A DNA stretch of 64,000 nucleotides from Acanthopleura granulata (lineage: Eukaryota > Mollusca > Polyplacophora > Chitonida > Chitonidae). The notes beneath the pieces were generated by a model. It saw only the letters and a program-made list of their open reading frames with translations. It had not been told where the DNA came from and ran no database searches. The DNA lies in the NCBI GenBank assembly GCA_016165875.1, contig JABBOT010000014.1, positions 8,424,727 to 8,488,726 of the forward strand, in the 5' to 3' direction. Positions within the stretch are counted from its first letter, which is position 1, and each line of letters opens with the position of its first letter. Of the stretch, positions 55,491 through 64,000 are shown piece by piece. The position numbers were made by a program, and so were the translations under genes.

Positions 55491-56852
55491 ATGAATACCC
55501 TAAACCTTTCTAAAAATGTTTCTAATTTGAGATCGTCTTCTCAGGAAATTTCAGGGTCTGATAAAAAGAGGAAGCTGGAGGCTTTATCAGATTCTATAGA
55601 CATTGGACAGGAAAGTTGGCCGGCTTTTATTGTTCTCTCAACAAAGAGTGAACAAAAGCCGGCCTCTAAAATTCATCCTTTTCTTTTGAAGAGGGCTTTG
55701 GAGGGTGCAGCAGGCACTTTAAAAAACGTTAAAAAGCTGCGATCCGGAGACATTCTAATCGAATGTTTCCGGAAGCAACAATCTAAAAATTTATTGTCAT
55801 TGAATAGAATTTCTGATATATCTGTTTTTACATCCCCTCACAATACCCTGAACAGCTGTCAGGGAATAATACGTGACAGGGATGGGGATATTTTCGACCT
55901 ATCTGAAGAAGAAATCTGTGCAGAACTAAAACCACAGGGTGTTGTCAGAGTGAAGCGTTTCACAACAAAAAAAGCTGGCAACATCCTCAAATTAAACACC
56001 TATCTGATAACCTTTAATAGTACCTCTCTACCATCATATATCTACATTGGCCCGTATAGGGTTAATGTGGATTTATACATACCTAACCCTACACGGTGTT
56101 TTACTTGCCAAAAGTTTGGTCATGGCAAAGGCCAGTGTAAAAATAAACTGGTTTGTTTCAGATGCGGCAGTGAAGGTCATGATGGTTTTGACTGCAGCAG
56201 CACAATTAAGTGCTGCAATTGCGGCCGAGATCACATGGCCTCCTCTAAGGACTGTCCTCTTTTCATTAAAGAAAAACAAATAATCACTTTAAAAACTACA
56301 AACAATATTTCCTATCAGGAGGCCCGCAAATTGGCCTCACTTTCGAGTACGACACCGCAGACTTCGTTTGCCAATGTAGTCAAGCGAGCTGCAACATCTG
56401 TTGCAACTCAAACTTCCTTGACTTGGCCCATTGGAAACGACAAACCTAACCCGATCAATGTTGAACGTCCAGCTCAACCTGAACGGAACTCCTGCTCAAC
56501 CCAGACCCTCACAGTAGAAGAAATAAAACCAGTAAAGAATACCGAAAAAAATATACCTGAACCTCAGCCCTCTAAAAATCATAACGACAAAAACAAATCC
56601 AATAACAAAGTTCAAAGTAATATTAAAACCAGTAAACCGAGTGGCCATACAGAACGTCTGTCTAAGGCCACTCGAGATCCCATCCAAACATTTAACAGGT
56701 TTGGATCGTTGGAGGACGTCGTCCCTTCAACATTAGAAGCGGATGTGATGGATACATCACCCGCACCAGGGAGATCTTCCAGCCGATCTCCAAGAAAGGG
56801 TCGTCCTCGGTCCAAATATAGAGACAAGTCTCCTATTCGCCTCCCTCCGTAA
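55491..56852 (+). CDS. LINE E4 ORF1, RNA-binding protein (453 aa), intact
   Basis: Start ATG follows GATTAATTATT. RRM-like region at ~60-190, with the E4-type N-terminus (QEISGSDKKRKLEALSDSID). Three complete knuckles: CFTCQKFGHGKGQC (203-216), CFRCGSEGHDGFDC (222-235), CCNCGRDHMASSKDC (241-255). The hydrophilic region differs from E1 and E5 (KNTEKNIPEPQPSKN, NNKVQSNIKTSKPSG). The basic tail is SRSPRKGRPRSKYRDKSPIR. The stop overlaps the ORF2 start as TAATG (56850-56854). It is the only ORF1 in the window with all knuckle ligands and the normal C-terminus. Confidence 0.92.
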   Translation: MNTLNLSKNVSNLRSSSQEISGSDKKRKLEALSDSIDIGQESWPAFIVLSTKSEQKPASKIHPFLLKRALEGAAGTLKNVKKLRSGDILIECFRKQQSKNLLSLNRISDISVFTSPHNTLNSCQGIIRDRDGDIFDLSEEEICAELKPQGVVRVKRFTTKKAGNILKLNTYLITFNSTSLPSYIYIGPYRVNVDLYIPNPTRCFTCQKFGHGKGQCKNKLVCFRCGSEGHDGFDCSSTIKCCNCGRDHMASSKDCPLFIKEKQIITLKTTNNISYQEARKLASLSSTTPQTSFANVVKRAATSVATQTSLTWPIGNDKPNPINVERPAQPERNSCSTQTLTVEEIKPVKNTEKNIPEPQPSKNHNDKNKSNNKVQSNIKTSKPSGHTERLSKATRDPIQTFNRFGSLEDVVPSTLEADVMDTSPAPGRSSSRSPRKGRPRSKYRDKSPIRLPP

Positions 56853-58420
56853 TGTCTACATACGACAAAATTATACAGTGGAATTGTCGAGGTCTTAAGG
56901 TAAATTTTATTGAAATAACACAGCTGGTCCAATCATTAAACCCTATTGCCCTTTGTCTTCAGGAAACTCACCTGAAGACATCTGACAAAGATAAAATAAC
57001 TCTGAAAAATTATTCACTTTATAGTACATTTTGTCACGAAGAAGAGCGAGCTGCAGGCGGCTCCTCTATCTTCATAAATAACAATATTATCCACAGTCCT
57101 GTTGCTCTGGATACAGAGCTTCAGGCTGTGGCCGTTCGTGTCTCAATGTCTAAGACAGTCACTTTGTGTTCGGTTTATATTCCGCCGAACACTTCTTTGT
57201 CAGCTTTACAGTTACATAATTTGAAAGAACAATTACCCACACCCTTCATAATAATGGGCGATTTTAATTCCCATAACCCCTTATGGGGAAGTAACAGCAT
57301 AAATAATAAGGGCAAGGTAGTAGAAGATTTTTTAACCAAGGAGGAACTGTGTTATTTCAATGATGGTTCTAATACTCATTTGCATGCGGGTAACGGCATC
57401 TATTCTGCTATCGATCTCACTATCACAGATCCATCACTTCTCCTGGATTTTTCTTGGAGAGTGCACGAGGATCTTTGTGGTAGTGACCATTTTCCTATTA
57501 TCCTAGAGCATGTCACTTCTAATTCTTTAGAACGTGTAGCTAGGTGGAAGTTCGATAAAGCAGATTGGATGGCATTTGAGATGTTCTGTGAGGCTGATAT
57601 CACTCCACAGACTCTCAATGCAGCAGATGACCCAATATTTAAATTTAATCAGCTTATATTACGAGCTGCAGATAGAACTATCCCTAAGACCTCGACCAGT
57701 CCAAAATCCAAAAGTAAACCCTGGTACGACAATGACTGTCGTAAAGCCATAAAGGACCGTAAAAGGGCTGAACGCAAGTTCAACCATTGTCCTACTGATA
57801 AAAATTTAAACCAGGTTCGTATTCTGGCAGCTAAGGCTCGTCGATTACTTAAGTCCAAGAGACGATCTTGTTGGCGGAACTTCGTTTCAGGCATTACGTC
57901 AAAAACACCTATGCGTAAGGTCTGGAATATGGTTCAGAAACTTAAGGGTAAAAATAACAAAGCAAAAGTCCAGCACTTGAAAGATGGAGATAACACACTA
58001 ACTTCTCCATCCGATATAGCTAATAAATTAGCGGAATCCATTTCTAAAAAATCTTCTTCTGAGAATTATACTTCAGAATTTCAACATATCAAAAACCAGA
58101 AGGAGAAAATGAAATTGCCCTTTTCTTCTAAAAACTTAGAAGATTATAACCGTCCTTTTAATATCGATGAACTAAAAACTGCACTGAGAAAGGCACATGA
58201 TACAGCATGTGGTCCTGATAACGTATATTATAAATTTCTGAACCATTTATCAGCTGAACCACTTGAGACTCTCTTGGACTTACTGAACGATATTTGGATA
58301 ACTGGTAATTTTCCACCCTCATGGAGGGAGGCATGTATTATCCCGGTTCCCAAACCGGGTAAGGATCATACTGATCCAAATAACTACCGTCCCATAGCTC
58401 TTACCAGTTGCGTCTGTAAG
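56852..58420 (+). pseudogene. LINE E4 ORF2, first 523 codons, cut by E5 insertion
   Basis: Open from the TAATG start through the complete endonuclease (WNCRG, QETH, GDFNSHNP, AIDLT, SDH) and the linker to NYRPIALTSCVCK, the RT fingers. The next codons should read TMERMIND but are replaced by CCCCCGTGGGG, the 5' end of E5. As read through it would end at a stop at 58442-58444. The remaining ~708 codons are not in the window. Confidence 0.92.
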
Positions 58421-59079
58421 CCCCCGTGGGGTTCCCGGGAGTGAAAAGAATAGGGCCCCAGTTCTCTAGGCAAGCTTGTCGTATGAGGCGACTAACCTAG
58501 GGCTCTCCCGTGTGGTTCCGGTGAATAGAATAGTTCCACAGCCTCCCCGGGCTGGTCGTACAAGGCGACTGAAAGGGGCAACCTGTTTGCCGTGGGTTGC
58601 GACCCGTGATGGGGGAGGACGGGATCCTGGTGGCTGAGGGCGGGTTTATCTTGCGAGATCCTCACGCCCAACACTCCACTTCGGCCCTTACTTCTCCAAA
58701 GACGGGCGGTCGGATGGCCCGATCCGATCAATCGGCTGGTCACGCCTTGCCTCTGCGTGGTCCCAAAACTTCTCTCTATAAACACTCTTTAGAGAACAAA
58801 TGATTTTTTCTCAAATTTCGTTCGTGGGATTGCGTTTGAGGCGGTGGCTGTAGGGTCACTCAAGTAGTCCGTGTCTAATGTGCAACCTCCTTCATAGGGT
58901 GGGTGATGGAGGAGCTCGGGTGGGGAATGGGGTGTGCATATTAAGGCCATCTATTTGAGTATACCCCATGTGGAATCCTTGGTGTCTTTCCTGCTGGGTA
59001 TCCCCAGGTTCAGGCATCGCCCTTGTTGGCACTCCGTGGTGGGTGGGGAACACGTGGGGTGAATCCGTGATTAATTATT

Positions 59080-60447
59080 ATGAATACCCTAAACCTTTCT
59101 AAAAATGTTTCTAATTTGAGATCGTCTTCTCAGGAAATTTCAGGGTCTGATAAAAAGAGGAAGCTGGAGGCTTTATCAGATTCAATAGACATTGGACAGG
59201 AAAGTTGGCCGGCTTTTATTGTTCTCTCAACAAAGAGTGAACAAAAGCCGGCCTCTAAAATTCATCCTTTTCTTTTGAAGAGGGCTTTGGAGGGTGCAGC
59301 AGGCACTTTAAAAAACGTTAAAAAGCTGCGATCCGGAGACATTCTAATCGAATGTTTCCGGAAGCAACAATCTAAAAATTTATTGTCATTGAATAGGATT
59401 TCTGATATATGTGTTTTTACATCCCCTCACAATACCCTGAACAGCTGTCAGGGAATAATACGTGACAGGGATGGGGATATCTTCGACCTGTCTGAAGAAG
59501 AAATCTGTGCAGAACTAAAACCACAGGGTGTTGTCAGAGTGAAACGTTTCACAACAAAAAAAGCTGGCAACATCCTTAAATTAAACACCTATCTGATAAC
59601 CTTTAATAGTACCTCTCTACCATCATATATCTACATTGGCCCGTATAGGGTTAATGTGGATTTATACATACCTAACCCGACACGCTGTTTTACTTCCCAA
59701 AAGTTTGGTCATGGCAAAGGCCAATGTAAAAATAAACTGGTTTGTTTCAGATGCGGCAGTGAAGGTCATGATGGTTTTGACTGCAGCAGCACAATCAAGT
59801 GCTGCAATTGCGGCCGAGATCACATGGCCTCCTCTAAGGACTGTCCTCTTTTCATTAAAGAAAAACAAATAATCAACTTAAAAACTAAAAACAACATTTC
59901 CTATCAGGAGGCCCGCAAATTGGCCTCACTTTCGAGTACGCCACCGCAGACTTCGTTTGCCAATGTGGTCAAGCGAGCTGCAACATCTGTTGCAACTCAA
60001 ACTTCTTTGACTTGGCCCATTGGAAACGACAAACCTAGTTCGATCACTGTGGAACCTTCAGCTCAACCTGCCCGGAACTCTTGTTCAACTCAGACCATCT
60101 CAGTACAAGAAACAAAACCAGTAAACAATGTAAAACAAACTGATAAACCTGAACCTCAGCCCTCTAAAAATCATAATGAAGAAAACAGATCCAAAAGTAC
60201 AACTCCAAGTAGTAAGATTAAAGCCAGTAAACCGAGTGGCCCCAGAGAACATCTTTCTAAGGCCACTCGAGATCCTGTCCAAACATTTAACAGGTTTGGA
60301 TCGTTGGAGGACGTTGTCCCTTCAACATCAGATGCGGATGTGATGGATACATCACCCGCACCAGGGAGATCTTCCAGCCGATCTCCAAGGAAGGGTCGCC
60401 CTAGATCCAAACATAAAGAGAAATCTCCTATACGCCTCCCTCCGTAA
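59080..60447 (+). CDS. LINE E5 ORF1, RNA-binding protein (455 aa)
   Basis: RRM-like region (~60-190), then knuckles. The first knuckle reads CFTSQKFGHGKGQC (203-216), with its second cysteine replaced by serine (C206S) as in E2; the other two are complete (222-235, 241-255). The C-terminus is normal (SRSPRKGRPRSKHKEKSPIR). The stop forms TAATG with ORF2 (60445-60449). The N-terminal ~165 residues match E4 (QEISGSDKKRKLEALSDSID; NRISDI; EEICAEL; KKAGN). From about residue 196 on it matches E1. Whether the lost knuckle ligand impairs RNA binding cannot be told from sequence. Confidence 0.9.
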   Translation: MNTLNLSKNVSNLRSSSQEISGSDKKRKLEALSDSIDIGQESWPAFIVLSTKSEQKPASKIHPFLLKRALEGAAGTLKNVKKLRSGDILIECFRKQQSKNLLSLNRISDICVFTSPHNTLNSCQGIIRDRDGDIFDLSEEEICAELKPQGVVRVKRFTTKKAGNILKLNTYLITFNSTSLPSYIYIGPYRVNVDLYIPNPTRCFTSQKFGHGKGQCKNKLVCFRCGSEGHDGFDCSSTIKCCNCGRDHMASSKDCPLFIKEKQIINLKTKNNISYQEARKLASLSSTPPQTSFANVVKRAATSVATQTSLTWPIGNDKPSSITVEPSAQPARNSCSTQTISVQETKPVNNVKQTDKPEPQPSKNHNEENRSKSTTPSSKIKASKPSGPREHLSKATRDPVQTFNRFGSLEDVVPSTSDADVMDTSPAPGRSSSRSPRKGRPRSKHKEKSPIRLPP

Positions 60448-63400
60448 TGTCTACATACGACAAAATTATACAGTGGAATTGTCGAGGTCTTAAGGTTAAT
60501 ATGATTGAAATAACACAGCTGGTCCAATCATTACATCCTATTGCTCTTTGTCTTCAGGAAACTCACCTGAAGAAATCTGACAAAGATAAAATAACCCTCA
60601 AAAATTATTCACTTTATAGTACATTTTGTCACGAAGAAGAGCGAGCTGCAGGCGGCTCCTCTGTCTTCATAAATAACAATATTATCCACAGTCCGGTTGC
60701 TCTGGATACAGAGCTTCAGGCTGTGGCCGTTCGTGTCTCATTGTCTAAGACAGTCACTTTGTGTTCGGTTTATATTCCTCCGAACACTTCTTTGTCAGCT
60801 TTACAGTTACATAATTTGAAAGAACAATTACCTACACCCTTCGTAATAATGGGCGATTTTAATTCCCATAACCCCTTATGGGGAAGTAACAGCATAAATA
60901 ATAAGGGCAAGGTAGTAGAAGATTTTTTAACCAAGGAAGAACTGTGTTATTTCAATGATGGTTCTAATACTCATTTGCATGCGGGTAATGGCATCTATTC
61001 TGCTATCGATCTCACTATCACTGATCCATCACTTCTCCTGGATTTTTCTTGGAGAGTGCACGAGGATCTTTGTGGTAGTGACCATTTTCCTATTATCCTA
61101 GAGCATGTCACTTCTAATTCTTTAGAACGTGTAGCTAGGTGGAAGTTCGATAAAGCAGATTGGATGGCATTTGAGATGTTCTGTGAGGCTGATATCACTC
61201 CACAGACTCTCAATGCAGCAGATGACCCAATATTTAAATTTAATCAGCTTATATTACGAGCTGCAGATAGAACTATCCCTAAGACCTCGACCAGTCCAAA
61301 ATCCAAAAGTAAACCCTGGTACGACAATGACTGTCGTAAAGCCATAAAGGACCGTAAAAGGGCCGAACGTATATTCAATCATTGTCCTACTGATAAAAAT
61401 TTAAACCAGGTTCGTATTCTGGCAGCTAAGGCTCGTCGATTACTTAAGTCCAAGAGACGATCTTGCTGGCGGAACTTTGTTTCAGGCATTACGTCCAAAA
61501 CACCTATGCGTAAGGTCTGGAATATGGTTCAGAAACTAAAGGGTAAAAATAACAAAGCAAAAGTCCAGCACTTGAAAGATGGAGATAACACACTAACTTC
61601 TCCATCCGATATAGCTAATAAATTAGCGGAATCCATTTCAAAAAAATCTTCTTCTGAGAATTATACTTCAGAATTTCAACATATCAAAAACCAGAAGGAG
61701 AAAATGAAATTGCCCTTTTCTTCTAAAAACTTAGAAGATTATAATCGTCCTTTTAATATCGATGAACTAAAAACTGCACTCAGAAAGGCACATGATACAG
61801 CATGTGGTCCTGATAACGTATATTATAAATTTCTGAACCATTTATCAGCTGAACCACTTGAGACTCTCTTGGACTTATTGAACGATATTTGGATAACTGG
61901 TAATTTTCCACCCTCATGGAGGGAGGCATGTATTATCCCGGTTCCCAAACCGGGTAAGGATCATACTGATCCAAATAATTACCGTCCCATAGCTCTTACC
62001 AGTTGCGTCTGTAAGACTATGGAACGGATGATAAATGATAGACTTGTTTGGTTTCTTGAAACCAACAAGTTACCATCTAATATCCAATGTGGTTTTCGTC
62101 AAGGTAGATCCACAGTGGATCACCTTGTTCGACTTGAAAGTTTCATTCGCCATGGTTTTATTAATAATGAACATGTGGTGTCAGTATTTTTTGACCTTGA
62201 AAAGGCCTACGACACCACATGGAAATATGGCATTTTAAAAGACCTCGCGGATATGGGCCTTAAAGGTCGATTACCTATATTTATATCCAAATTTTTATCA
62301 AATCGTCAGTTTAAAGTACGGGTGGGGTCCACTCTTTCGGACTCTTATGAGCAAGAGATGGGTGTACCCCAGGGCAGTATCCTTTCACCTACGCTGTTCA
62401 GCATCAAAATTAATAGCTTGGCCCAAACATTAACATCTGGAACCGAGGGTTGTTTATATGTAGATGATTTTCTGATATGCTACCGGGCGAAAAATATGAA
62501 TAACATCGAGCGGCAACTGCAGCTTTGTCTCAATAAGATCGAGAAATGGGCAGTTGCCAATGGTTTTAGATTTTCTACGTCTAAAACCGTCGGTATGCAT
62601 TTCTGTAATAAACGCAAACTTCATCTAGACCCTGAGCTTAAATTTTGTGGTGAACCAGTGAAGATTGTTGGGGAAAATAAATTTTTAGGAGTTATATTCG
62701 ATAGTAAATTATCTTTTATACCTCACATAAAAACGCTTAAAGCTAAATGTATAAAGGCTCTCGATATAATTAAGGTCGTGTCTAGCACCGATTGGGGTGC
62801 TGACCGATCTGTTTTACTTAATTTATATCGTTCTCTGGTGAGGTGTAAATTGGACTATGGGTCCATCATTTATGGTTCCGCTAGGAAATCATATCTTAAA
62901 ATGTTGGATCCGGTCCATCACCAAGGTCTGAGGCTCAGCCTTGGTGCCTTTAGAACCTCACCAGTAGAGAGTTTATACGTGGAGGCCAATGAGCCTTCTT
63001 TACATAACCGACGTATTAAACTCAGCCTTCAATACGCAACAAAGCTTAAAGCTCACCCAACAAACCCTGCCTACGACTGTGTTTTCAATCCATCATATGT
63101 AGACAAATATACTAAATGTCCTAACAAGATCCCTCCGTTCGGTCTTCGTATACAGGACCATGTTGTGGAAGCTAACATCAAGCTAGAGGAGATAGCTCCG
63201 GTATCTTTTCCGGAGTCTCCTCCCTGGCTTCTTCCACAACCTAAACTAATATTTGGTCTACGTCAATATAATAAATCGAATACAAACCCTCTTATAATTC
63301 AGCAAGCTTTTGCTGAAATTAAGGCTAATTATCCAAATTATAAATTTATATACACTGATGGGTCAAAGGATGAGGACAGGGTTGCGGCTGCGGCTGTCTT

Positions 63401-64000
63401 AGAACAGCGGGTCTCTTCTCTTCGTCTTCCGTCTTCATCGTCTATCTTTTCTGCAGAAACCAGGGCTATACTCCTGGCCTTATCATATGTTTCCTCTGGG
63501 CGTGCCCAGAGGGCAATGGTATGTAGTGACTCGCTCTCCTGCCTTTTGGCAATGCAGAATAATAAATTGAAAACCCCGCTTATTCTGCAAATTTTAGCCT
63601 TACATAGAAAATTGATTAAAAGAGGCAAAGATATTATATTCTGTTGGATACCAAGCCATGTTGGTATCCATGGAAACACAGTCGTGGACAGGGAGGCAAA
63701 GGCTGCCCTAAATAAATCCGTATCAGAAGTTAAAATCCCATACGCTGATTTTAAATCTAACATTCTTAAGTATATTGGTCGCCTTTGGCAGGGTGAATGG
63801 GACGTGCAGGTGTGTAATAAACTGCACGCTATTCACCCCGTCATTGGCCATAACTCTTATACATTGGGTATGTCTCGTAGAGACCAAGTGGTTTTAACAA
63901 GATGCCGTGTTGGGCATTCTCGTCTAACACACAATTTCTTCCTGGATGGGAGCAGTGCTCCCGAGTGTGTTGGATGTGGTGCTGAATACGGCATCAAACA
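60447..64000 (+). CDS. LINE E5 ORF2, open to window end (about 1,184 of 1,231 codons)
   Basis: Same order as E1 ORF2. Endonuclease (WNCRG, QETH, GDFNSHNP, AIDLT, SDH). RT with FFDLEKAYD, VPQGSILSP and YVDDFLICY. RNase H with YTDGS, SAETRAIL (an A-to-T change beside the catalytic E), CSDSL and SHVGIHGN...D. The zinc finger starts CVGCGAEYGIK and is cut by the window edge just before its histidine. No stop or frameshift was seen. Private differences from E1 include LHPIAL for LNPIAL near residue 30 and YIGRLW for YIRRLW near 1110. Likely enzymatically competent if the missing end is normal. Confidence 0.92.
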   Translation, partial: MSTYDKIIQWNCRGLKVNMIEITQLVQSLHPIALCLQETHLKKSDKDKITLKNYSLYSTFCHEEERAAGGSSVFINNNIIHSPVALDTELQAVAVRVSLSKTVTLCSVYIPPNTSLSALQLHNLKEQLPTPFVIMGDFNSHNPLWGSNSINNKGKVVEDFLTKEELCYFNDGSNTHLHAGNGIYSAIDLTITDPSLLLDFSWRVHEDLCGSDHFPIILEHVTSNSLERVARWKFDKADWMAFEMFCEADITPQTLNAADDPIFKFNQLILRAADRTIPKTSTSPKSKSKPWYDNDCRKAIKDRKRAERIFNHCPTDKNLNQVRILAAKARRLLKSKRRSCWRNFVSGITSKTPMRKVWNMVQKLKGKNNKAKVQHLKDGDNTLTSPSDIANKLAESISKKSSSENYTSEFQHIKNQKEKMKLPFSSKNLEDYNRPFNIDELKTALRKAHDTACGPDNVYYKFLNHLSAEPLETLLDLLNDIWITGNFPPSWREACIIPVPKPGKDHTDPNNYRPIALTSCVCKTMERMINDRLVWFLETNKLPSNIQCGFRQGRSTVDHLVRLESFIRHGFINNEHVVSVFFDLEKAYDTTWKYGILKDLADMGLKGRLPIFISKFLSNRQFKVRVGSTLSDSYEQEMGVPQGSILSPTLFSIKINSLAQTLTSGTEGCLYVDDFLICYRAKNMNNIERQLQLCLNKIEKWAVANGFRFSTSKTVGMHFCNKRKLHLDPELKFCGEPVKIVGENKFLGVIFDSKLSFIPHIKTLKAKCIKALDIIKVVSSTDWGADRSVLLNLYRSLVRCKLDYGSIIYGSARKSYLKMLDPVHHQGLRLSLGAFRTSPVESLYVEANEPSLHNRRIKLSLQYATKLKAHPTNPAYDCVFNPSYVDKYTKCPNKIPPFGLRIQDHVVEANIKLEEIAPVSFPESPPWLLPQPKLIFGLRQYNKSNTNPLIIQQAFAEIKANYPNYKFIYTDGSKDEDRVAAAAVLEQRVSSLRLPSSSSIFSAETRAILLALSYVSSGRAQRAMVCSDSLSCLLAMQNNKLKTPLILQILALHRKLIKRGKDIIFCWIPSHVGIHGNTVVDREAKAALNKSVSEVKIPYADFKSNILKYIGRLWQGEWDVQVCNKLHAIHPVIGHNSYTLGMSRRDQVVLTRCRVGHSRLTHNFFLDGSSAPECVGCGAEYGIK

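Larger units (their letters stand above)
54834..58420 (+). mobile_element. I-group LINE copy E4, 5' part, cut by E5
   Basis: Starts CCCCCGTGGGG at 54834, directly after E3 ORF2 sequence. It has a complete 5' UTR (to 55490), intact ORF1 and intact ORF2 up to codon 523, where the E5 5' terminus follows without a gap. The sequence up to the cut shows no disabling change, so E4 may have been functional when E5 landed in it. Confidence 0.93.
58421..64000 (+). mobile_element. I-group LINE copy E5, apparently intact, runs off the window
   Basis: 5' terminus CCCCCGTGGGG at 58421 inside E4 ORF2. 5' UTR (58421-59079), ORF1 (59080-60447) and ORF2 (60447 to the window end) are all open. ORF2 aligns with E1 without net indels: window base 64000 equals E1 base 31053. 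The 3' UTR and tail are outside. Youngest insertion of the E3/E4/E5 series by position. Confidence 0.93.

Noticed and set aside
1..64000. CRISPR arrays, bacterial operons, rRNA genes or host protein-coding exons
   Set aside because: No spaced direct-repeat array, no operon-like gene spacing, no rRNA sequence, and no host domain with splice-site context could be supported.

Overview
This is metazoan nuclear DNA with no convincing host gene. It is almost entirely a graveyard, plus a few possibly live copies, of retroelements. The mix suggests a marine lophotrochozoan, most likely a mollusc: I-group non-LTR retrotransposons (LINEs) with an RNase H domain, tRNA-headed SINEs with a 3' tail of the AATATT.TTGAGTA.GGCGTAAAAC type, Penelope-like elements, and a Copia-type pol with a molluscan-style integrase/RT linker. 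The species cannot be named from the sequence.

Layout. 1-25 kb holds old, broken copies: LINE copies at 0.85-4.1, 6.6-7.2 (minus), 10.8-16.9, 17.0-19.4 (minus) and 22.2-22.8 kb; a Penelope-like fossil at 9.4-10.7 kb (minus); two SINE-B copies (2.66 and 19.36 kb), both inside LINE remains; a SINE-A copy at 24.2 kb; and an unrecognised repetitive coding remnant at 20.2-21.2 kb (minus). 25.4-31.4 kb is a complete LINE (copy E1, 5,970 bp, 13-bp target-site duplication) with an intact 1,231-aa ORF2. 31.6-33.9 kb is an internally deleted LINE. 34-38 kb is mostly featureless, with SINE-A copies. 38.45-44.38 kb is a full-length but decayed LINE (E2). 44.4-49.7 kb holds fossils of a DDE_1/pogo-like transposase, SINE-A copies and a Copia-like pol. 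49.7-64.0 kb is a head-to-tail series of three LINE copies (E3, E4, E5). E3 and E4 each stop abruptly inside ORF2 where the next 5' end begins, as in nested insertion. E3 is also split by a Penelope-like element flanked by a perfect 93-bp inverted repeat.

How the parts work together. The LINE has a roughly 660-bp 5' UTR with two tandem hairpin units; ORF1 (about 455 aa, RNA-binding, three zinc knuckles, basic RS-like tail); ORF2 (AP endonuclease, reverse transcriptase, RNase H, C-terminal zinc finger); and a 3' UTR ending in a hairpin followed by CATT repeats. ORF1 and ORF2 overlap as TAATG in seven copies, which suggests stop-start coupled translation. SINE-B ends in a related hairpin and the same CATT repeat, so it was probably moved by this LINE. 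E5 is the best candidate for a live element, but its last ~47 codons and 3' UTR lie beyond the window. The points most worth following are the nesting, the E5 mosaic, the conserved 3' UTR stem, the 5' UTR hairpins with a retained antisense reading frame, and the palindromic Penelope insertion with its hammerhead-like repeat.
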